Source: Circinella minor
Lineage: Eukaryota > Mucoromycota > Mucoromycetes > Mucorales > Lichtheimiaceae
NCBI GenBank assembly: GCA_016758965.1
Contig: JAEPRB010000225.1
Location: 1 to 64,000, forward strand
DNA length: 64,000 nucleotides
Direction of reading: 5' to 3'
The stretch's first letter is position 1; each line of letters starts with the position of its first letter. Position numbers and translations under genes: made by a program. The notes beneath the pieces were generated by a model. The model ran no database searches. It saw only the letters and a program-made list of their open reading frames with translations, and was not told where the DNA came from. Below are positions 11,118 to 26,000 of the stretch, piece by piece.

Positions 11118-14100
11118 ATGGAACACGACCTGGAAACTCTGGAACATCAAACTGCTCCAGAGAGTACCCGTGGTCTGTTTGATCCTCCAGAACAGAACGT
11201 AAGTTTATATATATATATATATTATATTATTTATCACCTCTATTTCTTTCTCTTTATCTCTCTCGGAAACGAAATATACGGGTGTACAAAAAAAAAGTAA
11301 AGAGAAAAAAAGAAACTCATTCCAATACTTTTTTTTTTTTTTTTTCTTTGTCTAATTTCTAAATTGTATATAAACTTCAACGACAATTTTTTTTTTTAAA
11401 TATGAAAATAAAATATTTAAATATAACGAATAAATAAAAGCCGCCACCTCCAATGTCAACTCGTAGTGCAGATAAACGTCGTTCGTTTCACGTCTTTGGT
11501 CCCATAGATAATTCCCGGTCTTCGAGACAACAGCAACCACAACAGCACCAACAACACCAGCGTGGACATCAACGTAGTAAGTCCGCCATCACGTCCGATA
11601 TGTTACCCAATCAAAATGGTAACCGTCGGAATACCAACTTTGGGTTACATACTTTAGCGGAGGAAGAGGATGCTTATAACAGAAGAAAACAACAACACCA
11701 TCAATACCAACAACAACAACAAGATGAACAATCTATTACTGTTGATTCACTTCAAGATATGATTAATACCCTTAAAACACTACCATCTCAACATGATCAA
11801 CAACAACAACAACAACAACCTTCAGTTACACCTACAACAACAACAAGTAATAGTCGTAGAAATAGTAGTCGGAAACATCAATCACTTAATTTCGGACTTC
11901 CTCAAGGTGCTAGACGTTTGTCCTACAATGGTTCCTCTTCTACTTCTTCTGGTCGTAATAGTACGAATGGTGGAATTGATATTCAATCCGTTTTACCTAT
12001 TCCATCCACTGAAGAAAAAGTAGATCGTCGTCGTTCATCAATGCGTATGCGTGCTGGTAGTATAAATGAACATCAAGATGAAGATGATAATTCTAGTAAT
12101 TTTGGTCTTTCTCGTGAACAAGCACTAGCTGAAGCAGAAGCTAAATTAATGGGTACTTACAAGAAACCTACAAGTCAAGATATTAATATTGTTGTGAATG
12201 GTAGTGATTCTACACCTAGTAATAGAAGATCAAATCATCGTAATTCTACACCTGTAACACGTCGTTATTCTGAATCATCTGGTACTGGTAATAATTCAAG
12301 TGGATTTGATCTTAATGTGACTGCAAGTACAAGTACAAGTAAACGTGTATCATTACAATTACCTACATTAAATGAAAATACTTTGGAAGGTGGTTCTCGT
12401 GCTAATCGTCGTATCACTTTTAACAAACCACTTAATCTTGGTAATGATACTAATAAAGCGATGGGTCATAATCGAAGATCTTCACGTAACTTTACTGATG
12501 ATTGGCGAAACAGTAAGTTTATTATTTTGTATTGTTGTTGTTGTTGTTGGGGCAGGGAAACGAAAAAGGTGAAGGAAAAAGGGATTGGAATAAAGAAGTA
12601 AAACCCTTATATTAACTTGATAAAATAAAAATTACAAAATTATTTTAGGTGCATCATCTCCAGGATTACCTTATTCACCACGTTCATCTACTTATCGAAA
12701 TTCATTTAATTTGGTTCCGTTTACCCCTACTCGTGTCAATTTTGCTCGTGATGATGCCAACCCACATCAACGTCGTCCATTGTTTATTGCTCATTTACCA
12801 TTTTCTGCATTAACACCTTTATTCCGTGCTCGTCAATTGGTTCGTGGTATGCTTCGAGTGAATAAACGTAATCGTAGTGATGCTTATGTATCATGTGAAG
12901 ATTTGGATGCCGATATTTATGTTTGTGGTTCACGCGATCGTAATCGTGCTCTTGAAGGTGATGTAGTAGCTATTCGTCTTGTTGACGTTGAAAAAGTACT
13001 TCGTGAAAAAAAAGAAAAAGAAGAAGCTAAATTGGCTCGTAATGGAGGTCAAGTAAAAATGCGTCAACCTGATGAAGAGGATGAAAATGAAATTATTTTT
13101 GGTGGTGATGATGATGTGGATACAGTGAAACCAAAATATTGTGGTGTTGTAGTAGCAATTCTTGAACGTGCACAAAATCAAGTGTTTTCTGGGTAAGTTG
13201 ATAAATATATATGTTTGTATGTATATGTGTAAAGAAGAAAAAGAAGATTGATTTTTTTTTTTTTTTTAGTACCTTAACTCTCATGCGACCTAATAATAAA
13301 CGCGCTCAAGAAGAAAAAGCCGCAGAAGAAGCTCAAAAGGCAGAAACGGGTCATGCTCCTATTAAAGAAGCACCTCGTATTGTTTGGTTCAAGGCAACAG
13401 ATAAACGTGTTCCATTAATTGCTATTCCTATTGAACAAGCTCCTGCTGATTTTGTTGATAATAGTGAAAATTATTCAAATCGTCTTTTTGTGGTAAAATA
13501 TTATTTTTTTTTTGAAGAATTGGGGGGATACTATACTCGGGGAAAGGGAAAGAGAAAAAAAAATGGGCTTAGTTCCACACACACACACACACACACACAG
13601 AGATAAAGAAGAAGCGATTGATGGTGGGAAAAAAAAGGAATTAATTTTTTTTTTATTTCTAAATTTAGGGATCTATTAAACGATGGCCTATCACATCTTT
13701 GCATCCATTCGGTACTTTGGAACGAGAATTAGGTGTCATTGAAGATTTGAATATTCAAACCAAGGCTATTTTAGCAGATAATAATGTCACTGATACTGAA
13801 TTTTCTGAAGCTGTTAATAGTTGTTTACCTTCAATTCCATATCAAATTGAAGCGGATACTTTAGAGAATCGTCGTGAAATGAAGGATGTAAGAGTATTTA
13901 CATTAGAAAATGCAAATGCAGAAGGTAAGTCTTTTTTTTTTGTATTACCATTTAATTTATATTTTATTACATGTAAAAAAAAAAATAACATGAACTTTTA
14001 AAAAAAAAAAATTAGTTCTTGATAATGCTTTCTCTATTCAAAAATTGGGTGATGATACTTATGAAGTGGGTGTTCATGTAAGTGATGTTACTCACTTCAT

Positions 14101-16092
14101 TAAAGCACATTCACCTTTGGATAAAGAGGCCCGTGCGCGTGCAGTTCGTGTTGAATTGGTTCATAAATCTGTTCCTATTCTTCCAACTGAATTTACTGAA
14201 CAAGTGACTAATTTAGTACCCAATGAACCAAGGTTTGTTTAGTTTATAAAGTTCTTTTTTTTTATTTGTTACACAAGATGCATATATTAAATAACAAAAA
14301 AAAAACATCTTTCTTTTTAGACTTACATTTTCAGTTGTATGGAAACTCAGTTCTGCTGGTAAAGTACTTGATACTTGGTTTGGCAAGTCTATCATCAAGT
14401 AAGTGTAATTTTTTTTATTATTATTAATTATGGATAAACTTAAAGAGAGGGAAGGGGTTTATTATGTGTATCAGAAGAAAGAGAATGAGAATCTTTTTAA
14501 GATTAAGATTATAATATTTTTATAATTTAGATCTTGTGCAAAATTATCATATGAAGATGCTCAAAGAGCTATTGATAATCAAGAATTGAATTCTATTACT
14601 GAAGAGGATATTCGTCCAGGTGTAGAACAAGATATTCGTATGCTTTATAATATTACTTGTCAACTTTACGAATCTCGTCATGTTGTTGGTGGAATGACTC
14701 AAGAACGTGATGAATTAGACTTTGTATTCAATGAACAAGGTGAACCTACATCCATTGGTATCAAATCTAAGGAACATACTACCATTATTACAGAAGAACT
14801 TTTGTTACTTGCTAATCAAAGTGTTGCTCAAAAGATTTCAAGTCAATTCCCTGAACAAGCTTTATTGCGACGTCACGCACCACCCAACGAACGCAAGATT
14901 GTAAGTCATTTCTTAAAAAAAAAAAAAGTGAAATTGAAATTAACAAAAGAAGAATGGAATTATTTATATTTTTATATTTGTTTGTTTATTTATTTATTTA
15001 TTGATATAGCGTGAATTACAAGAATATGCTACCAAATACCTTGGTGTTCCTATCGACATTTCATCTGCTAGAGCCATTGAAGAAACAATTGAATCTATTC
15101 AAGAACCTAACTTACGCAAGATCATGTCGGTGATTGTTCTCAAAACCCTTCAACCACCTAAATATTTCTGTACTGGTACATTGGATATTATGAAATATTC
15201 TCATTACGCTCTCAACGTCCCCCTTTTCACCCATTTCACTTCTCCAACGCGTCGTTTCTCGGATATTATTGTTCATCGTCAATTAGAAACTGCTTTAACT
15301 GGCGAAAAACGTTTTTATTTGGATCGCGACACTGTTCAAAAATTATCTCAACATACCAATGTCAAGAGAGAATCAGCTCTTTATGCTCGTGAACAAAGTC
15401 ATTTATTGTTCTTGGCTGTTTATTTGAGCAAACGCGGTATTCATAAACCTGATTCATTGAATGGTGCTGATCTTATTATTGTACGCAAGGAAGCGGTGGT
15501 AGTAGCTGTCTCAGATCATTTCTTTGATGTCATGATTCCTGGTGTTAATTTGGAACGACGTATTCATTTAGCTAATTTACCTGTGTGGCGCTCTAACTAT
15601 GATCAACACAAACGTCAATTGACCATGTTTTGGAAGAAGGGTGTGGATACAACCACTGGTAAACAACGTCATTGGAGTTTGTCTGATGATGAAGATGATG
15701 ATTTCTTGGATGAAGAAGCATTGTTAGAAGAAATGAGAGATAGTTCTCCTACTTCTACTTCTACTCCTTCACCTACCAACACACCCACTACAACTAATAA
15801 TACAACTATTACATCTACATCAATTACAAATGGTAATAATGGTGTTGAACAACAACAACAACAACAAAAAGAAACCAATGATAATACCCAAAATGTTACA
15901 ATCACCCCCTCCCCTTCGGTATCGAAACGTGCATCCATGCTTCATGCTCGTTTATCTGATAGTACAGCATATAGTACTGATCAAGCATCACAAACAATTC
16001 AAGCTTTGGATAAGATTCAAATTCTTGTTAGTGTTGAAATGATCAAGACTCCACCTCTTATTCGTGTTCTTGGTGTTAATCCATTTGCATAA
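11118..16092 (+). CDS. SSD1: SSD1-like RNA-binding pseudonuclease (RNase II/RNB fold)
   Basis: Ssd1 (Sts5 in fission yeast) binds mRNAs for cell-wall and polarity proteins and represses their translation downstream of the NDR kinase Cbk1. Exons: 11118-11198, 11441-12512, 12649-13192, 13270-13492, 13669-13924, 14016-14232, 14321-14398, 14531-14900, 15010-16092. All junctions are GT-AG and in frame, giving 1307 residues (yeast Ssd1 is about 1250). Residues 1-385 are disordered and Q/N/S-rich with many RRxS/T sites. About 400-560 is a cold-shock/OB-like region (FRARQLVRGMLRVN, GDVVAIRLVD). From about 718 comes an RNB domain, with GVHVSDVTHFI and TSPTRRFSDIIVHRQL. The catalytic Asp cluster of active RNase II/Dis3 (DxxxxxDIDDA) is replaced by LENANAEVLDNAF, as expected for a pseudonuclease. 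The C-terminal S1-like end is interrupted by an acidic, Ser/Thr/Gln-rich insert at about 1165-1250. Confidence 0.93.
13576..13599. repeat. (CA)n microsatellite in an SSD1 intron
   Basis: Twelve CA units lie inside the intron 13493-13668 of SSD1. Confidence 0.95.
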
Positions 16093-16710
16093 ATTTTGAA
16101 GGTTAACGAAACTTATTTTTTTTTATATTCCACAAACACTTTTTTATACAAACCAAACCCAAACCTACCCCCCCCCAAAAAAAAAAAAAAAAAAAAAAAA
16201 AGAAAAAAAGAAAACCCCAAACTACTACTACTACTACCCCCTCCTCTTACAAATTCTAAAAGGATTTATATATCTTTTCTTTTCTCTATCTTTATATAAT
16301 TGTCTTCCCCTCCCCTCCACCTCTTCTTATCTCCATTTTGTAACTTTTTTTTTTTTATTTTATTTTTTGTATCAAATTACTTAGTGTTATTTATCTTTTT
16401 CTTTTTCTTCTTCTGTGCCTCCTTTTTCTTTTTATTTACAAATTTGTGTTTACTTTTTTTTTTTTTCTTTTCTTTTTTATTTTTACAAATTCAATTTACA
16501 ACACATTACATACAAAAACAAAAAAAAACCCCAACCTTTTATATATGTCATTCGTGTATTGTATCTTTTCACTTATTATTATTATCCCCTCCCCCCTTTT
16601 TTTTTAAAAAAAAAAGAACGCACACATACTCACACGCACACACACACACATATTTGTTTATCTTTTTTCTTGTAAAACTTGAGTATAAAAAATATATAAA
16701 TATATTTTGC

Positions 16711-16756
<46 letters not shown>

Positions 16757-18727
16757 TATATATTTTACTGGATATTATCTGAAATGTTTTCTTTTGCTTG
16801 GAAATATAACGTCACTTTAGATCAAAACCTACTTTGTAATAATACATATTCATTTGTAACCATGACAACAACTGAATATCAAAAATGTGCTTACATAACA
16901 TTTATATAAGTTACTGTAGGTGTTATGCAATATTCCAAATGAAGACACCATCCTTATTATACGTGGTATGTTACCGTGCTATTTTTTATTTTATTTTAAT
17001 TAAATTTTAAAGATACTGTATTCATTCAAGATACTGTTATCACGGAGATTGATATCATGTTTTATTTAAAGTTGAGTAAGATTTTGTTCAAAGTAGTGTT
17101 TTTGCATCAATGATCAATGATCAATTATCATGTTTATTTAACTTTGAAAAGCATTCTGTTCAAGTATTTTACCTTTATCTATCTTAATATTAGGGTTTTC
17201 CTTTTCTTTGTCAAAATGTTTTGGAATTCGACCATCATCAAATTCATCTATTATACGTACTATGATATAAATTATCATGACACTATAGCTATTAAGATGA
17301 TATTTATTTATCATGGAAAAGTAAGGCGATTGAGAACTACAAAGATAAGAGAACAGGATACTGACGGTGTAAAGCAACTTTGGAGAAACTGAACAAACCA
17401 ATAAAGAGACCATAAAAAAATTGTTGTACGTAGGTATACATTGTTATCACTCCCTGAAGCTGTAAATGACATTTGTTAGCGCTCTTCCTTACTTTATATA
17501 TATATATATATATATATACCTTATACGTACGTATGCCATTTTTTTATGAGTATATACAACCAAAAACAACAATCTCAATTATAGTGAAAATACATAGAAA
17601 CTTGGTATATTATCATTTTTCTGTCTGTACAGCATATTTGTATGTATGTATGTATGACAGTAGTATTATATTCACCATCGCCATACCTAGCTAAAAGATT
17701 TATATACATATACTTTTAATATGTCAGTCTGATATAGTAGACTCTGGTATTCTCAATCAGTAGAAATATAATCCAACCCATATACGTATATATTTAGTTT
17801 TACTTTAAACATCTTAAATAATACGTCAATTATATAATGTAGATACGTAACAAAAATGTTTGATTATTATTATTACTATTGTCAATAGAGCATTCAATAA
17901 TAACCAATATAATCCAACACTTTGGAAAAGTGTCAAAAAATACCACTTTTTAATTATCTGGTTGATAAAGAACCATTCATGTAACATATATGATTATTAC
18001 AAATAACTTTTTTTTATACGTAACACTATATACTGAGAAATCTTCAGATCTTTGCAGAGACGATGTATTTTGAAGACGCTGGAGTACATTTACCACGCTT
18101 ATATCTGTCTATATAGCAGAAGGAGGTGTGTTAAAATTTACACGGTTACTAAATAAATTTCCTAGGTAATTGGAAATTTGTATTATTGTATACGTAGCTA
18201 CTATATATAGTCCCTCTGATGCTATGATGCTATAGAAAATTTTCAGGATAACAATAGAAGAATCAGATATATTTATTACTTCGATGATGATAAAGCATCT
18301 GATATTTTCGGAAGATAACAGTATAGTAAAATTATAGTATCTAGCTATGAATAATTTGTAATGGTATAGTAAGTAGTAAAACAAAAAATATTTCCTGCAT
18401 CAAGTCATGCTGATAAAAAAAAAAATGGTTTATGCTGTAGTCTCCCTTCCTCCGGATTTGTTTCGGCATGCAGTTTCATTTAGATCAAATATTTTAAAAA
18501 CTGGTACCTGTATTATTATTATTATATTATTACTTGGCTAATACAAATTATAGTAATATGATTATTATTTATTTTAATAAGAAAAATAACGAGGATGAGA
18601 ATAAAAATTATTCTATAATAATAAATATTTGGTTACATAACCACAAACTTGGAACATTTATTACAATAGAAACAAACAAAAACATGTGGCAAGCTGCATG
18701 ACTCCCAAAAGCGGTCTTGGAACTAGA
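16093..18727. other. Intergenic, microsatellite-rich
   Basis: Holds poly-A (16177-16202), long T-rich tracts (16340-16480), a CA tract (16621-16650), a (TTA)n microsatellite at about 16710-16760, and a (TA)n at 17496-17518. No gene is supported in about 2.6 kb. Open frames here are short and compositionally simple. Confidence 0.7.
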
Positions 18728-18758
<31 letters not shown>

Positions 18759-18822
18759 GAGAGAGAGGGAACTCACCTCTCGTTCCCTTTTTTTCTTCTT
18801 CTTTTTTTTTTTATTGAACAAT
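18728..18822. repeat. Purine/pyrimidine inverted repeat in the FAB1 leader
   Basis: A poly-A then GA-repeat tract (18730-18769) is followed by GGGAAC, a short spacer, GTTCCC, and then a T/C-rich tract to about 18820. The purine arm can pair with the pyrimidine arm around a GGGAAC/GTTCCC core. It ends about 12 bp before the FAB1 start codon. A role is not shown. Confidence 0.6.
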
Positions 18823-18833
18823 GGTGTTAAACC

Positions 18834-19968
18834 ATGAACGACAACGACATTACAACGCTGACCAGTTTTAATTTTGACATTCCGGAAGGCGACAATAATG
18901 ACGACTGGGCTCTTTCCAAGATTTTCACTAAATTCAAAGCTGCAGTTTCTGGTACTCAAACATCCACAGCACACTCGAACGATCAACATGGTTTTGAAAA
19001 CTCAACAGAAATTTCAACATCAAGACCAGTAAAAGAAAGTAGGACTAATGCAACAACCAATGACCAAAATAATGAGCGAGGATGGCATTCAAAAAGAAAG
19101 CAATCACCACCCACTTCCATTCAATCGAGGCAAATCTATGTTACCTCACCAACACCTCCAGCGTCAACATATCGCGAACCTGTCGGTTTACGCGCACCTT
19201 CTTCTACAGCAGTAACTACCATTAATGCTTCGGCAGCATCAACACCATCCCAAGAAAATTATGCTATCAATAATAATAATAATAACAATAATAATAGCAG
19301 TAACACAAGTGTACCATCATCATCAGTACTACAAGATAATACTAATATTAATGAAGATCATCATCGTCATCATCCAGTGACCACATCATCATCATCATCA
19401 TCTATTCTTCAAGGTTCTTTTGCAGATTATTTACCCATATCAAAAACTCAATCAGTAGATAGTAGTGATGCACAATCCATTTCAACTACCTTTTCTATTT
19501 CTACATCACATTCTCTTAGCAGGATTATAGCACGATTACGAGGGCAAAAGTCCGACAAGGAGTTTTGGATGTCGGATGAGCAGTGCAAGGAGTGTTACAA
19601 ATGTCGGAAACCTTTCAAATTACTACGAAGACGACATCATTGTCGTATTTGTGGTAAGAATTCTTTTTTCGTTTTCTAAATTTTTAATATATAAAAGTGT
19701 GACACTCGATATTTTTTCAAGTGGAAAGATCAATATTGATTCATTCATTTATTCGTAGGTCAAATATTTTGTGGAAAATGTGCATCCCATACAATTTCAG
19801 GCAAAAGATATAATCAAAAAGGTGAACTGCGTGTATGTAACTTTTGTTATGATGAACATAATCTTGCAAATATCAATGATCCATTGTTGATGTCAATAGA
19901 CCAAGATGTACCCGTACTTGATGTATTTGATGATAATAATGAATCATCAAATCAACATCCACATCAGC

Positions 19969-20005
<37 letters not shown>

Positions 20006-23000
20006 GCAGCAGGATCAACAACAACAACAGCAAGAGCCGCATCATTACCATCAGCGGCAAGAAGAACCAGTCATTCCATCTCAACTGCCACCTATAGCAG
20101 CGCCAAAAATGCATATACCCACAACAGCAGTGAAACATCCTCATCAGAATGGACATTTATCTTATGGTGATTCAGATGCAACTACTGTTCAACTTGAAAT
20201 TGAAGCTGTACCTCGTCCTTCAGTCAGTACTACTTTAGTTGGTGGTGGGAAGTTATCACGTTCAGGATCTATATCTGCTGCTGAAACAGATAAGGATGAT
20301 GGTGGTTTCAAACGGTTATTGGATGCCGGTACGTCATTACTAAGGCGACCACGATCCAATACTTCGACGTCATTTATTATGGATGATACTAGTAACAGTA
20401 ACAACAACGGTACACCATCTTCACCTTTTTTATTTAATAATAATAATCACTATGACTATAATACAATGGATCGTGGAGGGGGTACGCTTGTTGCAGAAAG
20501 AGAATTAAGCCCGTTTATGGGTAGTTACAGTTTAGATGATGAAGATGAAGAAAATAGTAATTTGGGATATCAACTCTATGATTTATGGAGTCGACCATCA
20601 AGTATGCCTGGAGGTGGAACACGGATGCCATCTAGTGGATCGAATCAGTCTCAAGCTGTAAAGCTGAGTGACATCATGGTATCACGCGACTCATTCGGTA
20701 GCGATGACGAAGCTTATGATAGTAGGTTACGAGCCAAACGAACCGAGGAACTACGTGGCCACGTGAACTCCAATGAACGATCTCTTTCTCTTCGTCGACA
20801 AAGCATTAGTGGTCAACATCATCATCCAACACGACCCTCCTCACGTTCATCTAATCGACAACAGCAACGTCGAAAAACCAATATGCGAATTAATACCACT
20901 AATCTACCAAAACCGGATTATGCATTATTACAAAGCGAAGGATGGTCTCCAGCACCATTTATGTCACCATCATTTGGTGCTACAGATGATCGTAGTGCTA
21001 TTAAATCCAGATTTCTAACACCGCGTAATAGACGCATATCAGCACCACCACCTAATATTGAATTAAGCATTGGTGCATTAACGCATGCTCGACGTATGCT
21101 TAAACAATTAATGACTGATCCAAGTTTTGATGAATTTACTCAACAAGCCAAGAATGAATGGGAGGATATTATTACTAATTTATTACTCAAGGTAACTGAT
21201 AATGTTCGACCCGATGTACGTTCTGGTGATGATATGGATATTCGTCATTACATTAAGATCAAAAAAGTACCTGGTGGCGTTCCATCCGATAGTTTTTATA
21301 TTAAAGGTGTTATGTGTTCCAAGAATGTTGCGCATAAAAAGATGGTTCGAAATATTGCTCATCCACGTATTCTCATTTTGTTATTCTCACTCGATTATTC
21401 CCGCGTTGAAATGGAAAACCAACTTATGTCTATTGCACCTGTGATTTCGCAGGAACGTGAACATATCAGTAAACTGGTGGCTCGCATTGTTGCACTTCGA
21501 CCTTCACTTTTGTTGGTCAAATCAACCGTATCACGACTTGCTTTGGAATATTTATTGGAGGCTAATATACCCGTCATTCACAATGTAAAATATAGTGTTA
21601 TTGAAGCAGTTGCAAGATGTACACGAGCTACTATTGTTCCTTCCGTGGACAAGTTACAATTGGGTAGTTTATCCTTTGGTCATTGTGGTATGTTTGAAAT
21701 TAGAACATTGATGCACGAATGGTTACCCAATCGACGCAAGACATATTTGGTTTTTGATGAGTGTCAACCAGATTTGGGTGGAACGATTGTGTTGCGTGGT
21801 GCACCAAACGAAACGTTACGACTTATAAAAAGATTGATTGATTTTATGGTTTTTATTGTCAACAACCTTAAACTTGAAACATCATTGTTACGCGACTCAT
21901 TTGCAAAGAATCGTAGTTTGGATCAACAAAAATTAGAAAATGATGATTCCCAACAACAACAACAACAACAACAACAACAGCAGCAGCAACAAAATGATAC
22001 TACATCGCCATCATCATCATCTATTACAACTATGACATCAAAAGATGAAGGCAACGAAAAGGATACAATAGTAAAAGAAGAACCAATATCACTACCAGCA
22101 CCATCATCAACATCATCAGCATTTCAAGAAACCGATTCAGCATTTGCATCATCTTCGGTAGTAGCATCCACAGAAGCTTCTTCTGTAGATTCTACTATCA
22201 AAAGGTATCAAGACACTGTAATTTCAGCATCACAATTTGTTGTGTTTCCTCAACCTTATTTATTAATATGTCTTAAAGAAACAATGGACAAGCTTGCTAC
22301 ATTGAACTCTACGAGGAAAATATCGATCGCTTCGTCACCTACCAAAATCACATTTGAACAACAACAGCAGCAACAACGACAAGCTCCAACTATTGCTGGA
22401 AGTATAAATGGAAGTACTGTGACTACATTAGTAGGTACAAATACGAGCACGACGGTAGGAAGTGTTACTGGTGAACATGGATTATCGCTCGATGCCGAAT
22501 ATGAACGACTTGTAGCAAAACGAAATCAACTCTTACGTTATTGGAGTACGTATCTGCAAGAAAATCCAGGTCAACTCAACCCACTCTATCATCAAAACAT
22601 TGTCATATTATACTCAAATGTATGTACAGTAACAACAGTACCATGTCAAGGTTCAGAAATCCGAATCTTTGAATATTATTGTGAACCATCAGATACAACA
22701 TTAGGCAACTATATTTATGATCTTTGTTGCGATGCTACACAACCTTGTGCCTCCGACATGTGTGAGTATACAGTGATAGATCATTATCGATCTTACGCAC
22801 ATGGGAACGCTCGTATTAATGTAATGATTGAAAACTTTCCATGTCCACAACCTGGTATGTCCGAAAAAATCTTGATGTGGAGCTATTGTCGAAAATGCGA
22901 AAAACCAACACCTGTCATCCCCATGTCCGAAAATACTTGGAACTATTCCTTTGGTAAATTTATTGAAGTGTGTCTATATCAGAAAGGTGTTCATTGTCGT

Positions 23001-26000
23001 GCTGATATTTGTCCGCATGATATTGGACTCCATCATGTGCGATATTTTGGTTACCGAGACTTTGCCGTACGATTCCAATATGATCAAATTGATTTACTTG
23101 AAGTAACCGTACCTCCCATGAAACTATTTATGTTGAGCAAAGTTCATATTGAAATAAAAGAAGCGGATTACAGAAGTTTACGTACCAAAATCAACAAATT
23201 TTATCAATCTATTACTGAGCGAAATAAGGCATTTCCCTTTGATTTGGTTGATCCAAGAAAATTGGAAGCATGCAAGGCCGGATTACAAGAATTTTCTCAA
23301 CGAAGTGACGGTGAAAAGAAACAAGTCTTACAGATTCTTCAGACAGTCTATGCAACAAGTGCACCAAATGATACACTTACCATTAATTGGGTCCGACGGA
23401 TTTTGGATGAACAAATTACTGTTTGGGATTTGGGATATGCAGATTTTGTTAGATATTATTTACAACCTGAAAGAGAATTACGTAAGATTACAGCCAATCA
23501 TTTACGAAAAGTTTTTCCACCTGATGTAAGTACTGGAGAAGCTATTAACGGTGAACGAACTAAACGAGCAGCTGAAGTAACGGATCTTCCATTACTTGGC
23601 ACTGAATTGGATAATGATGATTATTATTTTGATGATAATAATAAAGAAGTGGATTTACATACGTTGATCATGCGACCACCTAAAATGTTACCTCAACTAT
23701 GTCCTTCGTCGGATGAATCGGAACCAGAAGATGAACCATCCGATATGAAAAGATTACTTTTACGACCGGATATTCGACGACGATTATCTTTGGAATTGAT
23801 GCGTGAGTTTGATGCCAAGTCCCGTTCTGAAGAAACAATGCGGATGAATGACAAGGATAATAACAATCAAGTTGCTAACAGCAAGGTGAAAACTCCAGAA
23901 TTACCTGCTGCATCTGCTATTACAGCTACTAGTACGATCACACCTTCACGGATACCTGTATTACATTTGGGTCATCAAAACAAAGCTAAACTTTCACCAC
24001 CACTTTATGATAATGCACCTCCAGCACCACCTCCTCTACGTATCAATAGACAACGTCCGTTTTTTGATGATCCAATCAGCAGTGGAGGAGGTATGGGTCG
24101 ACGTAAGACCATTTTACCGGATTATCGTTATAGTTTATCATTGAATGATTCAAATACGCCACATCCACAAACTAGTGGAGCAGCAGGAATTCGTGTTCTA
24201 CCAACACCACTACCTTTAGGAGGTGGTAGTGGATCAGCAACTTCAAAATACCCAACTCGTCCAACTGGTATTGGAACGGCCAAAACAGATGATCCTCGAA
24301 ATATGATGCGAAAGAATACTGGAGGAGGATTTTCAACGGCATCAACATCATCAGGTTCCTCTCGTAATGATCGACAATTTAGATCAAGGTTACCACGTAA
24401 AAAGACATTGATGCAAGTATATACCCACGCCAATGATCTAGTACAAGAAAATATGGAGGATGGGTTCCCAGATGAAACCAACATGGCAACAACAAATTCA
24501 GCGGTATCTGGTATGGCCCGTGGATTAAATGATGATACCAAATCTGTTGATTACTTTTCACCTATGGCACCTTATACCAGTCATGTAAATCATTCACAAA
24601 AAAACCAATCATTTATATCACAACGCTACCATGGAGTTGCGGAGGCAATTACTGGATTTGGAATGGAACTCGAACGTAATCCACCACCTGCTGTAGATTT
24701 ATTAGATCCACCTCCGGTTAGTATTATCGCTGGTGTATCTTCCTCTGATATTCGAGATCACGAAGAACGATTGAATAAAGAACGTGATGGTGATGAAGAG
24801 GCATCGGATGGAATTGAAACAATACGACATCGTACAGAACAAGATGTATCCAAGACACAACCTGAAAAGAGTTCGTTGATGAAGACCATTACTAATTTTT
24901 TGACAGATAGTGGTGTAGCGAATTTATTGCCTCTTGAATATCCTCTGTAAGTTTTTAAATAAATAAATTAAATTAAAAAATTAGTGCTTTGTTGTATTTT
25001 TGATTAACGATGTCTATATTCTTATTTATTATAGGCTACCAACGGAACATATATTCCCTGATTCATTTGTAGTCGTCAGTGAAGATAAGCCAAGTACAAT
25101 CATTGCATACACTCTCAGTTGTGAAGATTATTCGGCGCACATGAGGGGTCAAGACCATGAGAAGGCACCTAGTATTGCTGATGACAGTAGTACAATTAAC
25201 TGCAACCCATATTCTTCTGATTATCCACCCAACTTTTCAGTCGAAAGTAGCAGCGAATCTATTACAGATAACATTCAAGAAACACTTTTACGTGAAGTCG
25301 GTAATCACTTGGGGTTCAATTTCCGTCTCGGTTCTACCAAATTCTTTTGCAAAGTATTCTTTGTTGAACAATTTGATGCATTACGGCGTAATTGTGGAAT
25401 TGAAAATAGTTATATCTTATCACTGGCAAGTTGTGTAAAATGGGATTCTTCTGGTGGTAAATCTGGATCAGCATTTTTAAAAACAAGTGACGATCGCTTA
25501 CTTATGAAGCAAGTATCAAAATTTGAAATGGATGCATTTCTTGTATTTGCTCCTGCTTATTTTCATTATATGTCTGAAGCATTCTTTGGTGAGCTACCAA
25601 CCGTATTGGCGAAAATATTTGGGTTTTATACCATTGGATATAAAAATTCGGCTAATGGTAAATCAATGCGGATGGATGTTGTTGTTATGGAAAATTTGTT
25701 TTATCAACGTAACGTGAAAAAGGTAGATATACAAAATATACATATATATTTATTGGAAAAAGAGGAAAAGAAGTATTGATACAGAATGTATAATTGATTA
25801 ATGTCGGATTTTTTTTTTTAGATATTTGATTTGAAAGGGTCTATGCGTAATCGACATGTTCAATCCACAGGAAAGCAAGATGAAGTTTTGCTTGATGAAA
25901 ATTTAGTTGAATGTAAGTTTGGTGTATTGTTTAACATACAACTAATACTATAGCACTTTAAACTAACAAAGTATTATTAATTATTTGATATAGTAATTTA

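Noticed and set aside
16300..16782. Open frame of 160 codons
   Set aside because: Encodes almost only Phe/Leu/Ser from T-rich and TTA-repeat DNA downstream of SSD1; compositional artefact.
21951..21992. Poly-Gln tract in FAB1 as a possible unspliced repeat or intron
   Set aside because: It is in frame, lacks splice sites and sits in a disordered linker between the CCT and CCR regions. Similar tracts are common in this genome.
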